Positions 1 to 9,444 of a stretch of DNA of 64,000 nt are shown here, piece by piece. The stretch covers positions 62,001 through 126,000 of the forward strand of contig NZ_JAUYTP010000067.1 in NCBI RefSeq assembly GCF_030695125.1, given 5' to 3'. The translations under genes were made by a program, and so were the position numbers. The DNA is from Allobosea sp. (GTDB lineage: Bacteria; Pseudomonadota; Alphaproteobacteria; Rhizobiales; Beijerinckiaceae). How positions within the stretch are numbered: position 1 is the stretch's first letter; each line of letters begins with the position of its first letter. Below the pieces are notes generated by a model that saw only the letters and a list, made by a program, of their open reading frames with translations, did no database searches and was not told the origin of the DNA.

Positions 1-455
1 AGCGGACTCGGATCGAGGATCACGACGACGCCCCGGCCATCGCGCCGCTGGGGAGCCCGCAACTGCGGCAGCACCTTCGGCGAGGCCTCGCTGCGGATAC
101 GGATGGCCGCGCAATCCATCCGCCCGGCGATCGCGCACAGATCGTCGACGAGCGCAGAGGCGACGCCGGCCTCGTCTGCGGCGCTGGCGACGATGAAGAC
201 GGGGACGTCCAGAATCGGCCCATGGACAGCATGACGGCCCCGCGACCACAGGCAGAGGCCCTGGACATGACCGCGCGGATTGGTGGCGACGAGGACCTGC
301 CGCTGCGGCGCATCCCGCTCCTGCCGCTTATGTAGCCCGTCGCAATAAGCCCGCCAGCGCTCGATCTCGAGCCGCGGCGTCAGCGCGCCAACCAACGGGA
401 AAGCCGCATCCACGGTGTCTGGCGTGATCGGCGAAACGGTGTAGACCGCTGGCAT
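1..455 (-). CDS. GNAT-like acetyltransferase fragment, runs off left edge
   Basis: About 151 codons are visible from an ATG (complement of 453-455), and the reading frame is still open at base 1, so the C-terminus is missing. The product begins MPAVYTVSPITPDTV and has alternating strand/helix character (QVLVATNPRGHVQGLCLW, then VPVFIVASAADEAGVA) that fits a GNAT-type acetyltransferase fold. I see no decisive acetyl-CoA motif. The adjacent alcohol dehydrogenase is on the same strand but 38 bp upstream of this gene's start, so co-transcription is possible. The substrate is unknown, and an unrelated alpha/beta protein is an alternative. Confidence 0.5.
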   Translation of the reverse strand, partial: MPAVYTVSPITPDTVDAAFPLVGALTPRLEIERWRAYCDGLHKRQERDAPQRQVLVATNPRGHVQGLCLWSRGRHAVHGPILDVPVFIVASAADEAGVASALVDDLCAIAGRMDCAAIRIRSEASPKVLPQLRAPQRRDGRGVVVILDPSP

Positions 456-492
456 GGCGAGGCTCCTCACCTGCGAGGGGACGGCTGCGACG

Positions 493-1578
493 TCACGCAG
501 CCGCCCGGCCGCCGGCCGCCCCCCTGGCCGGGGCCATCGACGTGATCGGCAGCGACAGGTCGAGGACCATCCGCCCCTCGATGGCGCCCTGTTTCAGCCG
601 TTCGAAAATCCGGTTGATGTCGCCGAGCGGGGCGGTGGCGATGCGGGCGGTGACCTTGCCCTCGGCCGCGAATGCGATGGCCTCGTCGAGATCCCGCCGC
701 GTACCGACGATCGAGCCGCGCAGCGTGATGCGCTTGAGTACGACGTCGAAGATCGGGGTCGGGAACTCGCCGGGCGGCAGGCCGACCAGCACGACGGTGC
801 CCTTGCGTCGCCCCATCCGCACGGCCTGCGCGAAGGCAGGCGGCGAAACCGCAGTGACCAGGACGCCCTGGGCGCCGCCGCCGGTCGCCGCGACGACGTC
901 GTCGATCGCGCTCGGCGAGCGGGCGTCGATCACGACATCGGCCCCGGTCTCGCGGGCGAGCGCGAGCTTCTCGGCGGCGATGTCGAGCGCCACGACCTTG
1001 AGCCCCATCGCCTTGGCATATTGGATGGCGACCTGGCCGAGACCGCCGATGCCGGAGATCGCGACCCATTCGCCCGGCCGCGCCTCGGTCTCCTTCAGCC
1101 CCTTATAGGTGGTGACGCCGGCGCAGAGGATCGGGGCTATCGCCGCGAAATCCACCCCTGCGGGCAGACGGGCGGCGAAGGCGGCGGTGGCGATCGCATA
1201 TTCGGCGAAGCCGCCATTGCAGCTGTAGCCGGTGTTGTGCTGGTGCTCGCACAAGGTCTCCCAGCCGGTCTCGCAATACTCGCAACGCAGGCAGGAATCA
1301 TGCAGCCAGGCGACGCCGACCGCATCCCCTGGGACGAAGTCGCTGACGCCGGGCCCGAGCGCGGCGACCACGCCCGCGATCTCGTGACCGGGAATGAAGG
1401 GCGGTACCGGCTTCACCGGCCAATCGCCGTCGGCGGCGTGGAGATCGGTGTGGCAGACGCCGCAGGCCAGCACCCTGACGAGCAATTCCCCGGGCCCGGG
1501 CACGGGAATCGGCACATCCTCGACGACCAGCGGCTGGCCGAACGCCCGCACCACCGCCGCCTTCATCGTTGTCGCCAT
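493..1578 (-). CDS. Zinc-dependent alcohol dehydrogenase
   Basis: A 361-residue medium-chain dehydrogenase/reductase that would oxidise alcohols to aldehydes with NAD in the cytoplasm. The catalytic-zinc region is clear (CGVCHTDLHAADGDW near residue 40, then GHE near 65). The structural-zinc cysteine cluster CLRCEYCETGWETLC follows near residue 95. The Rossmann glycine motif is GIGGLG near residue 175. Length matches AdhP-type enzymes. I chose the ATG at 1578 because GGAG lies 6 bases upstream; an in-frame ATG at 1590 lacks such a site. Neighbouring genes give no pathway, so the physiological alcohol is not known. Confidence 0.9.
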   Translation of the reverse strand: MATTMKAAVVRAFGQPLVVEDVPIPVPGPGELLVRVLACGVCHTDLHAADGDWPVKPVPPFIPGHEIAGVVAALGPGVSDFVPGDAVGVAWLHDSCLRCEYCETGWETLCEHQHNTGYSCNGGFAEYAIATAAFAARLPAGVDFAAIAPILCAGVTTYKGLKETEARPGEWVAISGIGGLGQVAIQYAKAMGLKVVALDIAAEKLALARETGADVVIDARSPSAIDDVVAATGGGAQGVLVTAVSPPAFAQAVRMGRRKGTVVLVGLPPGEFPTPIFDVVLKRITLRGSIVGTRRDLDEAIAFAAEGKVTARIATAPLGDINRIFERLKQGAIEGRMVLDLSLPITSMAPARGAAGGRAAA

Positions 1579-1658
1579 GAGCCGCTCCATCTGCCGCGAC
1601 GCCGATGTTACGGCGTCGCTCGGACCGGACCTTGAGCGAGATCAAGCGATGGGGGGGA

Positions 1659-3209
1659 TCATCGCCCCTGCGACGAGGCGGGCAGGCCCAGATGCCGGCG
1701 CGCCTCCTGGCAGACCGCTTCGCGCCCCCCCTCGGCGGCGATCTGCGCCCAGGCGACGCCTTCGGGGCGGTGGAGCGCCTGCGCGCGAACGACGTCGGGC
1801 GTCGCGTCGGAGGCATCGCCCGTGCGGGCATCGACGCGCGAAACCAGCGTCTCGATGCCCGCTTCGAGCCAGAGACCCTGGAACGCGGCGCCCGCGGCAG
1901 CGCCCACGGCCGCGATCTGCTCCCGGTCGGGCGCGCGGTCGAACACGGCGTCGGCGACGACGCCGTGGCCAAGGCGCAGAATCGCCGCAGCACCTGCCAT
2001 CAGCTCGGCATAGACCGCCGCCGAGACCTCCGGACGATAGGCCTCGGACGGCAGACGGGTCTCCGCCGCCACGCCGAAGCGGCGCTTGCGCAGCCGGTCG
2101 CTGGCCAGGATGCGGGCGCCGGGCACCGGTCCGATAGCGGGCGCAACCGCCGCCGCGACCGTCGATTTGCCCGAGCCGGACAGGCCTCCGACCGCGACCA
2201 GCCGGGCCTCGCGCGGCGCCAGACAGGCCAGGGCGAGCCCGAGATAGGACCCGGCTTCGGCCTCGCTGGCCGCGCTCGGCGCGCCGGCGGCCTTGTCCTC
2301 TTGCGCCTGGAGCGCCACGACATGCGCCCGGACCGTGGCTCGCACCGCCATGAAGAAGGGCAGGAGCGGCAAACCCGCCTCGTCGCCGGTGGCATCGAGA
2401 TAGCGGTTGAACAGCGTGTTCGCGAGACTGTCCAGCCCGCGATGCCAGAGGTCCATCAGGACGAAGGCGAGGTCGTAGAGGACATCCGTCGTCGCCAGCG
2501 CCTCGTCGAATTCGAGGCCGTCGAACAAGGTCGGCACGCCGTCGATCAGGCAGATGTTGCGCAGATGCAGATCGCCATGGCAGTGGCGGATCTTCCCGGC
2601 GCGCCCGCGGGCATCGAGCAGGGCGCCGTGGCGGGCGAGCGCCGCGCGGCAGGCGCCGTTCAGCGCCGCGACCTCGGCCGTGGCGAACAGATCGGTCAGC
2701 GCCAGCCCGCGCGCGTTGATGTCCAGGACCGACGCCATCGCCCGGGCGCCCGCCCCGCTGACATCGATCTCGGCCGCCCCGTGGAAGGCTGCGATCTGGC
2801 CAGCCAGCGCGGTCATCAGGGCCGGCGTCAGCCGCCCCTCCCCAGCCATCGCCTCGAACAGCCCGTCCGCGTCGAAGCGGGCCATCTCGACCGCCGCCTC
2901 GACCAGCGCGCCGGGGCCATCGAGCGCCAGGCGGCCGTCACTTTCGCGCGTGATGCGGCGCACGCCACGGTAGAGCATCGGCGCGGTGCGGCGGTTGAGC
3001 CGCAACTCGCGCTCGCAGGCGGCCAGCCGCAGCTGCGGCGTCGAGAAATCGAGATAGGGCAGACGCACCGGCCGTTTCAGCTTGTAGACCCGCCGGCCGA
3101 GCAGCAGCACCAGCGAGATATGCGTGCCGATCGTCGTCGCCTCGGCCGGCGCGACGCCGGCCTCCGCGCCCAGCAAGGCGATGATCTCGTCCTGAAAGTC
3201 GATCGTCAT
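1659..3209 (-). CDS. Bifunctional aminoglycoside-phosphotransferase-like / P-loop kinase protein
   Basis: A 516-residue soluble protein with two parts. The N-terminal half resembles the APH/choline kinase fold: the Brenner-type catalytic motif CHGDLHLRN is followed by LFDGLEFDEALATTDVLYDLAF, supplying metal-binding Asp residues. The C-terminal part has a Walker A P-loop GLSGSGKST and resembles gluconate kinase-like AAA proteins. This combination is a known conserved family of unknown substrate. The start at 3209 (MTIDFQDEI) begins the conserved region, whereas the reading frame extends to 3350 with low-complexity Arg/Pro sequence that looks non-coding. There is no clear operon partner. Confidence 0.8.
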   Translation of the reverse strand: MTIDFQDEIIALLGAEAGVAPAEATTIGTHISLVLLLGRRVYKLKRPVRLPYLDFSTPQLRLAACERELRLNRRTAPMLYRGVRRITRESDGRLALDGPGALVEAAVEMARFDADGLFEAMAGEGRLTPALMTALAGQIAAFHGAAEIDVSGAGARAMASVLDINARGLALTDLFATAEVAALNGACRAALARHGALLDARGRAGKIRHCHGDLHLRNICLIDGVPTLFDGLEFDEALATTDVLYDLAFVLMDLWHRGLDSLANTLFNRYLDATGDEAGLPLLPFFMAVRATVRAHVVALQAQEDKAAGAPSAASEAEAGSYLGLALACLAPREARLVAVGGLSGSGKSTVAAAVAPAIGPVPGARILASDRLRKRRFGVAAETRLPSEAYRPEVSAAVYAELMAGAAAILRLGHGVVADAVFDRAPDREQIAAVGAAAGAAFQGLWLEAGIETLVSRVDARTGDASDATPDVVRAQALHRPEGVAWAQIAAEGGREAVCQEARRHLGLPASSQGR

Positions 3210-3378
3210 CGCGGCCGCCGGCATCCCCCGAGCACCCATCATCGGGCGACCGTGCCGCGATCCCGGCGCTGCATCAACCCCGCGGGAAACTCCGACCCGC
3301 CGGGCCTGCTCCCCCGGCATCTCCGGGCGGCCCGATGGCCGGAACCGCAACCGCGCCGGCCATCGCGGGAGAGGCTTG

Positions 3379-3395
3379 CCTAGAACCCTTCTAAA
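3379..3395. promoter_or_regulatory. ICE/Irr-like iron-control box upstream of fecI
   Basis: The sequence CCTAGAACCCTTCTAAA has half-sites CTAGAA and TTCTAAA around a 3-base spacer. It closely resembles the alphaproteobacterial iron control element TTTAGAA-N3-TTCTAAA bound by Irr. It lies 104 bases before the fecI start, in an otherwise empty 289-bp gap between genes on opposite strands. Iron control of the locus is inferred from position and the iron-uptake genes downstream. Confidence 0.5.
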
Positions 3396-3498
3396 TCATT
3401 GTTCTTGAACAGGAATTCTGGCTTCGCTATGTCCGGCTGCTCCCGGCGTCGCGGTTCGTCGTAGGCGACCGTTGCCGCCACTTCCCCTTGGCCCCCTC

Positions 3499-4020
3499 AT
3501 GTCCCCGCCCCCGATCAACCTCGCGGCTCTCTATGCAGACGAGCAATCGCGCCTGCGCCGGCACCTCGTGCGACGCGGCCTGTCGGCCGCCGCCGCGGCC
3601 GATATCGTGCAGGACGCCTTCGTGAAGCTGTTGCGGGCCCCCCGGGACGAGATCCGCGACATCCGCGCCTATCTGCAGCGCGCCGCCGAAACCCTGGCGA
3701 TCGACGCCTGGCGTCGCCAGAGCCGCAGCACCCTGGTGATCGCCCCGCTCGAACTGGCCGATGACGCCATCGCCGATCCCGGCCCCTCCGCCGACATGGC
3801 GATGATGGCGCGCGAAGACATCGACGCTCTCGCGGCCGCCATCGACGCCTTGTCGCCACGCTGCCGCGAGGTCCTGCTGCTGCACCGCTTCGATGGCCTG
3901 AGCTATGCCGAGATCGCCGCCAGGCTGGGCATCTCGCGAAACACGGTCATGGTCCATCTGGCCAACGCCATGACGGCGTTGCGGCGCCGCCTGCGCGAGA
4001 ATGCAGCGGCGACCGGCTAA
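3499..4020 (+). CDS. fecI: FecI-type ECF sigma factor
   Basis: A 173-residue extracytoplasmic-function sigma factor. Region 2 is visible as ADIVQDAFVKLL followed by DIRAYLQRAAETLAIDAWRR. Region 4 is visible near the end as LSPRCREVLLLHRFDGLSYAEIAARLGISRNTVMVHLANAM, containing the helix-turn-helix. I chose the ATG at 3499; a TTG at 3472 would add nine residues. It stands directly before fecR and a TonB receptor carrying an N-terminal signalling (STN) domain, the classic cell-surface signalling arrangement. It is expected to direct transcription of the receptor operon when the ligand occupies the receptor, with iron starvation acting through the upstream ICE-like box. Confidence 0.9.
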   Translation: MSPPPINLAALYADEQSRLRRHLVRRGLSAAAAADIVQDAFVKLLRAPRDEIRDIRAYLQRAAETLAIDAWRRQSRSTLVIAPLELADDAIADPGPSADMAMMAREDIDALAAAIDALSPRCREVLLLHRFDGLSYAEIAARLGISRNTVMVHLANAMTALRRRLRENAAATG

Positions 4021-4131
4021 TTCGTTTTGCCGGTCCGATCGTCTACAGAGGCAGGTGCAGGGACGCGACCGCCGTCGCCTCGAACCGCGAACCGGAGCGC
4101 GACGCTTGCCGCAGGCGACAGGACCGAGACC

Positions 4132-5106
4132 ATGCCGGCAACGAGCGGGCCGATGACGCCGGAGGCGAACCCGGTCGATGACGCCGCCATCGCCTGGTTC
4201 GTCAGACTGCAGGACGAGCAGGCGACGGAGGCCGAGCGCGCCGGCTTCGCCGCCTGGCTCGCGGCGGACCCGGCCCATGCCGAGGCCTGGCGCGAGATCG
4301 AGCACCTCTGGGGCAGCCTCGGCCAGATCGCCCGCCCCATGCCGGTGGACGCGCCGGGGCGGGTGAAAGACGGACGCGCGCGCCGGCCTGCGGCCCGCAA
4401 CTGGCGTCCGCTCGCCGCCGCCGCCGCCATCCTGCTCGCGATCATCGCCGGCTGGCAGTTCGTCCCGCCAGGCCTGATGGCCGATCATCGCACCGCCATC
4501 GGCGAGCGGCGCCTGATCGGCCTGACGGATGGATCGACGGTCGAGCTCGGTCCCGACAGCGCCCTCGACATCGCCTTCGCCGCGGATCGCCGGCGGGTCC
4601 GGCTGATCGCCGGCGAGGCCTTCTTCACGGTGGCGCCCCAGCCGGGACGCCCCTTTCTGGTCGAGGCAAGGCAAGGCCGGATCGAGGTGCTGGGAACGGC
4701 CTTCGACGTCAAGCTGGGGCAGGATGCGGTGTCGGTCGCCGTCGCGCATAACGCCGTTTCGGTCAGCGCGGCGGGCGGCCAGCCGGCCCGCCTCGATCAG
4801 GGACAGACCGTGAGCTTTGACGGCGGCGGCCTCTCGGCCATCGGCGCGGTCGATCCCGACAGCGTGGCCGCCTGGCGCCAGGATCTCCTGATCTTCCACG
4901 ATGCGCCGCTGTCGCAGGTTCTGACCGAGCTTGCCCGCTACCGCCGGGGCCGGGTCCAGCTCCTGGGCACCGATCTCGGCGCCCGTCGCGTCACCGCCGT
5001 GTTCGACGCGCGCCGCCCCGACGCCGCGATCGAGACGATCGCCCGCAGCCTCGGGTTGCGGATGCTGCGGGCGACGAACCTCTTCATTGCCCTGGCCGAT
5101 TGGTGA
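4132..5106 (+). CDS. fecR: FecR-family transmembrane sigma-factor regulator
   Basis: A 324-residue protein with the FecR architecture. A cytoplasmic N-terminal domain contains AIAWFVRLQDEQATEAERAG, typical of DUF4880. A single membrane segment lies near residue 95 (AAAAAILLAIIAGWQFV). The periplasmic FecR domain contains LTDGSTVELGPDSALDI and GEAFFTVAPQPGRPFLVEA, followed by an STN-like C-terminal region. It sits 111 bases after fecI and 118 bases before the receptor. It should transmit ligand occupancy of the TonB receptor to the sigma factor. The ATG at 4132 is preceded by GGACCGAG. Confidence 0.9.
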   Translation: MPATSGPMTPEANPVDDAAIAWFVRLQDEQATEAERAGFAAWLAADPAHAEAWREIEHLWGSLGQIARPMPVDAPGRVKDGRARRPAARNWRPLAAAAAILLAIIAGWQFVPPGLMADHRTAIGERRLIGLTDGSTVELGPDSALDIAFAADRRRVRLIAGEAFFTVAPQPGRPFLVEARQGRIEVLGTAFDVKLGQDAVSVAVAHNAVSVSAAGGQPARLDQGQTVSFDGGGLSAIGAVDPDSVAAWRQDLLIFHDAPLSQVLTELARYRRGRVQLLGTDLGARRVTAVFDARRPDAAIETIARSLGLRMLRATNLFIALADW

Positions 5107-5224
5107 GCGCGAAAAAAATCGCAGCCCCGGCCTAATGACTCTGCGCCGCGCCAGCGTCTTCAGGACCGGGAGCCGGCTCGCCTGCCGCGTCTCCGCACAG
5201 TCTTGGGACAGGGACCAGGTGAAC

Positions 5225-7522
5225 ATGAGCGCCGACATCGCTATCGCAACGAGGCCCGCGCGGCCGGCCACGCTGACGCTCATGCTGGCGGGCACCGCGC
5301 TGATGGGCTGCATGGCCATGACGCCGGCGCTCGCCCAGTCGCAGCCAGCCGCGGCGGCGCGCGGCATCATCGCCATTCCCTCCCAGCCGCTGAGCGCAGC
5401 GCTGATCGCCTTCTCGCGGCAGACCGGCATCGAGATCGTGGTGCCCTCCTCGGTCGCAGCCGGCAAACGCTCGACAGCCGTCAGCGGCCCGCTGACCGCC
5501 CAGGCTGCGCTCGGCCAGTTGCTGGCGGGAACCGGCCTGACCTACCGCTTCACCAGCGCCACGGCGGTGACGATCGCCGGCGCCAGCGGCGCTGTGGCTT
5601 CCACCGGAGCCATCGAACCGGGCGCCATCGAGCTCGACACGATCACCGTCGCGGGGGGCTCGATGGCCCGCGGCGGCCCCAGCGAGATCCTGATCGGCCC
5701 GGCCGACCTCGCGCGCATCAATCCCTCCGATGCCCGCGAGCTCTTCTCGGGCCAGCCCGGCGTCAAGGTCGGCGGTTCGACGCCGATGTCGCAGAAGGTC
5801 TATGTCAACGGCGTCGAGGAGACCAATCTCGCGGTCACGATCGATGGCTCGCGCCAGAACAACAAGGTCTTCCACCACAACGGCACGACGCTGATCGACC
5901 CCTCCTTCCTGCGGGCGGTGCGCGTCGATGCCGGCGTGGCGCCCGCCGATGCCGGGCCCGGCGCGCTCGGCGGCGCCATCGCCTACGAGACCAAGGATGC
6001 GCGCGACTTCCTGCCCGGCGATGGTGTCGGCGGCTTCGCCAAGTCGCAGTTCAACACAAACGGCGCCGTCTTCACCAACAGCCTCTCGGGCTATGGCCGC
6101 CAGGGCGGCTTCGACATTCTCGGCTATGGCACGTTCGCCAGGGGCGGCAACTACAAGGCCGGCAATGGCCAGGAGGTGCTCGGCACCAAGAGCGACCTCC
6201 TCAGCGGGTTGCTCAAGCTCGGCTGGGAGGCGCCCTCCGGCGACCGCTTCCAGATCAGCCATGAGCGCGTGCGCGACGATGCACTGCGGCCGTTCCGCGG
6301 CAATATCGGTTTCATCACCGGGCGCCCCGTCTGGGAGCCGCGCCTGCGCCGCTACGAGATCGATCGCCAGAACACGGTGCTGAGCTACAGCCGCACAACG
6401 GCGCTCGGCTGGTGGGACCCCAAGGGCGTGCTCGCCTACAGCCGGACCAATGTCGACACGCCGATCTTCGAGCGCCCGCTCGGCGCCAGCACGGTGCCCG
6501 TGACCTATCCCGGCACCGGCACGACCGACAGCTTCAACGGCAAGTTCGAGAACCGCTTCGGCCTCGGCAGCCTCGGCAGCCTCACCGCCGGCGTCGATTT
6601 CTACAAGGACAAGGCGCTCTACAAGGACCGCAACTTCCGCGCCGACGAGAAGGCCAGCAATGCCGGCCTCTACGCCCAGGCGAGGCTGACCCCGATCGAG
6701 CGGGCCCGGATCTCCTTCGGCCTGCGCGGCGACCGGCAATGGTTCACCGGCACGACCGGCCGGGAATGGGACAATGCCGGCCTCAGCCGCAACATATCCG
6801 GCGAATTCGACCTGATCCCCGAGCACCTCACGCTCAAGGCCGGCTATTCGCATGTCTGGGGCGGCATCCAGCTCGCCGAGAACTTCATCATGAACCCGGC
6901 CTGGAACTACGGCACGGGCATCAGGCCGGCGACGTCCGACAACGTCACCGCCGGGCTGGTCGCGCGCTGGCAGGGCTTCACCCTCGAAGGCTCGGTGTTC
7001 CGCACCGTCCTCGATCACGCCCGCGCCGCCCGCTACGCCGCCGCCAGCGCGACGCTGACCCGCGAGGTCGAGTCGCAAGGCTACGAGATCGGGCTCGGCT
7101 ATGCCTGGGAAGACGGCTTCGTGCGCGCCAAATACGCCGATGTCGATGTCCGCATCGACAACCAGCGCGCCGATTCCGACACCGGCACCTATCTGGCGAC
7201 GCCGATCGGCCGGATCTGGACGCTGACCGCAGCCCACACCTTCAAGCCGTATGGCGTCACCATCGGCGCGGATGTCGAGATCGTGCGCGACTACAAGAAG
7301 GTCGCGCCGGGCAGCCAGCCGCTCAAGGGCTATGAGGTCGTCAACGCCTTCATCGAGTACAAGCCGCTGCAGCTCCAGAACCTGACCTTCCGCGCCGAGG
7401 TCAAGAATCTGCTCGACCAGACCTATGCCGACCGCGCGACCTATGGCCAGGAGTTCGGCACGGTGACGCCGCTCTACCAGCCCGGGCGCAGCTTCGTGCT
7501 CACCGCGTCGTCGCGCTTCTGA
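5225..7522 (+). CDS. TonB-dependent receptor with STN signalling domain, probable heme/siderophore receptor
   Basis: A 765-residue outer-membrane receptor. An N-terminal signal segment (LMLAGTALMGCMAMTPALA) precedes an STN domain at about residues 50-105 (IPSQPLSAALIAFSRQTG). The plug domain includes ELFSGQPGVKVGGS and GGAIAYETKD. The barrel ends in YQPGRSFVLTASSRF with a terminal Phe, as usual for outer-membrane proteins. Plug and barrel features recall the heme/hemoglobin receptor group (HasR/HmuR-like), but I cannot fix the ligand. AGGTG lies 5 bases before the ATG at 5225. The stop codon shares a base with the next start (TGATG), implying coupled translation with the binding protein. Confidence 0.9.
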   Translation: MSADIAIATRPARPATLTLMLAGTALMGCMAMTPALAQSQPAAAARGIIAIPSQPLSAALIAFSRQTGIEIVVPSSVAAGKRSTAVSGPLTAQAALGQLLAGTGLTYRFTSATAVTIAGASGAVASTGAIEPGAIELDTITVAGGSMARGGPSEILIGPADLARINPSDARELFSGQPGVKVGGSTPMSQKVYVNGVEETNLAVTIDGSRQNNKVFHHNGTTLIDPSFLRAVRVDAGVAPADAGPGALGGAIAYETKDARDFLPGDGVGGFAKSQFNTNGAVFTNSLSGYGRQGGFDILGYGTFARGGNYKAGNGQEVLGTKSDLLSGLLKLGWEAPSGDRFQISHERVRDDALRPFRGNIGFITGRPVWEPRLRRYEIDRQNTVLSYSRTTALGWWDPKGVLAYSRTNVDTPIFERPLGASTVPVTYPGTGTTDSFNGKFENRFGLGSLGSLTAGVDFYKDKALYKDRNFRADEKASNAGLYAQARLTPIERARISFGLRGDRQWFTGTTGREWDNAGLSRNISGEFDLIPEHLTLKAGYSHVWGGIQLAENFIMNPAWNYGTGIRPATSDNVTAGLVARWQGFTLEGSVFRTVLDHARAARYAAASATLTREVESQGYEIGLGYAWEDGFVRAKYADVDVRIDNQRADSDTGTYLATPIGRIWTLTAAHTFKPYGVTIGADVEIVRDYKKVAPGSQPLKGYEVVNAFIEYKPLQLQNLTFRAEVKNLLDQTYADRATYGQEFGTVTPLYQPGRSFVLTASSRF

Positions 7523-8640
7523 TGGCCGGTCTCCTCCGGGTCGGCCTCGCCGCGCTGTGCCTGCTCTTCGCCCCGGTCCCGACCGAGGCGAAGCAGGTGA
7601 CTGATATCGCGGGCCGCAGCGTCACGATCCCCGACCGGGTCGAGCGTATCATCATCGGCGAGGGCCGCTACATCCCCGCCCTCGCGATCCTCGACCGCGA
7701 CGATCCCGTCGGACGCATCGTCGGCATGATGGGCGAGTATGAGGCGGTCGATCCCGCGACCTATGCGAAGTACCGGGCGGCCTTTCCCAAGATCGCGCAG
7801 ATCGCCCGCATCGGCCGTGCCTCGCGCGAGAGCTTCAGCCTCGAAAGCGCGATCACGGCGCAGCCGCAGGTTGCGATCTTCGGCCTCGACGGCCACGGCC
7901 CCGATACGCGCTCGGGCGAGGTCATCCGTGCCCTGGAGGCGACCGGCACCGTCGTCGTCTTCGTCGATTTTCGCAGCGATCCCCTGGTCAACACGCCGAA
8001 ATCGATGCTGCTGCTCGGCCAGGTCCTGGGCCGCGAGGCGCAGGCCGAGGCCTTCGTCGCCGCGTGGAAGCAGGCGCTCGCCACCGTCACCGACAGGCTG
8101 GCCCGCGCCGCCCCCGCACCGACCCGCGTCTTCATCGAGAGCCGCGTCGGCCTAGACGCCGCCTGCTGCGAGACCATGACGCGCGGCATGATGGGCCGCT
8201 TCGTCACGGCCGCCGGCGGCGTCAACATCGCCGAGGCGCTGGTTCCCGGCGAGGCCGGTGTCGTCAACCTCGAATGGCTCGTGGCCAACCCGCCCGACGT
8301 CTATATCGGCACCGCGATCGGCAACGCCGCCGCCAGCGGCGACAAGCCCTGGCTCGCGCTCGGCGCCGATGTCCCGGCCCCGGTCGCCCGCATGACGCTG
8401 CTCCGCTCGCTGACCCGGCCCGGAATCGCCGGTCTACCGCCGGTGCGCGACGGTCGCGCCCACGCGATCTGGCACCATTTCTACAATTCGCCCTTCAACG
8501 TCGCCGCCGTCCAGGCCTTCGCGACATGGCTGCACCCGACCCTGTTTGCCGATCTCGACCCGGCGGCGACGCTGCGCGACCTGCATGCGCGCTTCCAGCC
8601 TTTCCCGATCGACGGCGCCTACTGGATCTCCGCGAAATGA
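7522..8640 (+). CDS. Periplasmic ABC-type iron/heme/cobalamin-like binding protein
   Basis: A 372-residue secreted protein with an N-terminal signal (MAGLLRVGLAALCLLFAPVPTEA). It then has the start typical of FecB/BtuF-type binding proteins, KQVTDIAGRSVTIPDRVERI. Class III binding proteins of this family deliver iron chelates or corrinoids to an inner-membrane permease. No permease or ATPase gene follows here; the next gene is a siderophore-interacting reductase that overlaps by ATGA. The protein may therefore work with a transporter encoded elsewhere, or act in ligand handling next to the TonB receptor. The tight coupling to the receptor argues for the same ligand. Confidence 0.8.
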   Translation: MAGLLRVGLAALCLLFAPVPTEAKQVTDIAGRSVTIPDRVERIIIGEGRYIPALAILDRDDPVGRIVGMMGEYEAVDPATYAKYRAAFPKIAQIARIGRASRESFSLESAITAQPQVAIFGLDGHGPDTRSGEVIRALEATGTVVVFVDFRSDPLVNTPKSMLLLGQVLGREAQAEAFVAAWKQALATVTDRLARAAPAPTRVFIESRVGLDAACCETMTRGMMGRFVTAAGGVNIAEALVPGEAGVVNLEWLVANPPDVYIGTAIGNAAASGDKPWLALGADVPAPVARMTLLRSLTRPGIAGLPPVRDGRAHAIWHHFYNSPFNVAAVQAFATWLHPTLFADLDPAATLRDLHARFQPFPIDGAYWISAK

Positions 8641-9371
8641 CGCCCGATGCCCCCGCCCCGCCGCGCGACGAATGGCAGCTCGAAGTGGTCGAGGCCTTCG
8701 ACCTGACGCCGCGCCTGCGCCGCGTCGTCTTCACCGCCGCACATCTCGACGAGCTGCATTACCGGCCCGGCCAGGCCCTGGTGCTGCGCATGCCGCTGCC
8801 CGAGGGCGGCACCGGCCGGCGCGACTACACCATCCGCTCGCTCGATCCGGCCGCGCAGGGCCTGGCGATCGACTTCGTGCAGCATGGCGAGGCGCCGGCC
8901 TCGACCTGGGCGCGCCGGGCCCGGGCCGGCGACACCCTGTCGGCGGCCGGCCCGCGCGGACGCACTGTGCTGGCAGCGCAAGCCGACTGGCATCTGTTCT
9001 GCGCCGACGAGACCGGCCTGCCCGCCGTCGCGCATCTGCTCGAGACGATGTCCCCCGGCGCCCCGGCCTTCGCATGGCTCGAGATCGACGGCGTACGCGA
9101 CCGGCTTGTGCTGTCGACACAGGCCGCGCTGACGCTGGAATGGGTCCAGCGTGATGGCCAGCGGCCGGGACCGAGTTCGCTCCTGCTCGACTGCCTCGCC
9201 CGCTTCACGCTGCCGCCCGGCCGCGGTCAGGCCTATCTCGTCGGCGAAACCAGCAATGTCCGGGCGCTGCGCCACCATCTCGTCGCACGCGGGTTCGAAC
9301 GCGGGCAGATCGCGTCCGAAGGCTACTGGCGCCCCGGTCGCATCGGCGGGCATGATCACGTCGACGACTAA
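8637..9371 (+). CDS. Siderophore-interacting FAD-dependent ferric reductase
   Basis: A 244-residue cytoplasmic flavoprotein of the SIP/ViuB family, which reduces ferric siderophores with NAD(P)H. The FAD-binding motif RRDYTIRSLD is near residue 62, matching the RxYTxR signature. WARRARAGDTLSAAGPRGR follows, and the C-terminal siderophore-interacting portion includes YLVGETSNVRALRHHL and ends at GYWRPGRIGGHDHVDD, typical of the family. It overlaps the binding protein stop by four bases (ATGA), so it is the last member of the receptor operon. Its position makes intracellular release of iron the likely final step of the locus. Confidence 0.88.
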   Translation: MTPDAPAPPRDEWQLEVVEAFDLTPRLRRVVFTAAHLDELHYRPGQALVLRMPLPEGGTGRRDYTIRSLDPAAQGLAIDFVQHGEAPASTWARRARAGDTLSAAGPRGRTVLAAQADWHLFCADETGLPAVAHLLETMSPGAPAFAWLEIDGVRDRLVLSTQAALTLEWVQRDGQRPGPSSLLLDCLARFTLPPGRGQAYLVGETSNVRALRHHLVARGFERGQIASEGYWRPGRIGGHDHVDD

Positions 9372-9444
9372 GCCTCGAGCCACGCGCCGCCGGCCGGCCG
9401 CATGCTTCACAGGCTGACGACCTCGCCCGGGGCGACGGCGTCCT

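Noticed and set aside
454..3383. Long plus-strand open frames (393 and 592 codons) opposite the alcohol dehydrogenase and kinase
   Set aside because: They are rich in Arg, Gly, Ala, Pro and His, show no family features, and lie opposite clearly recognisable genes; high GC leaves such antisense frames open.
5132..7237. Minus-strand 701-codon frame opposite the TonB receptor
   Set aside because: Shadow of the receptor gene; Ala/Gly/Asp-rich with no recognisable domain.
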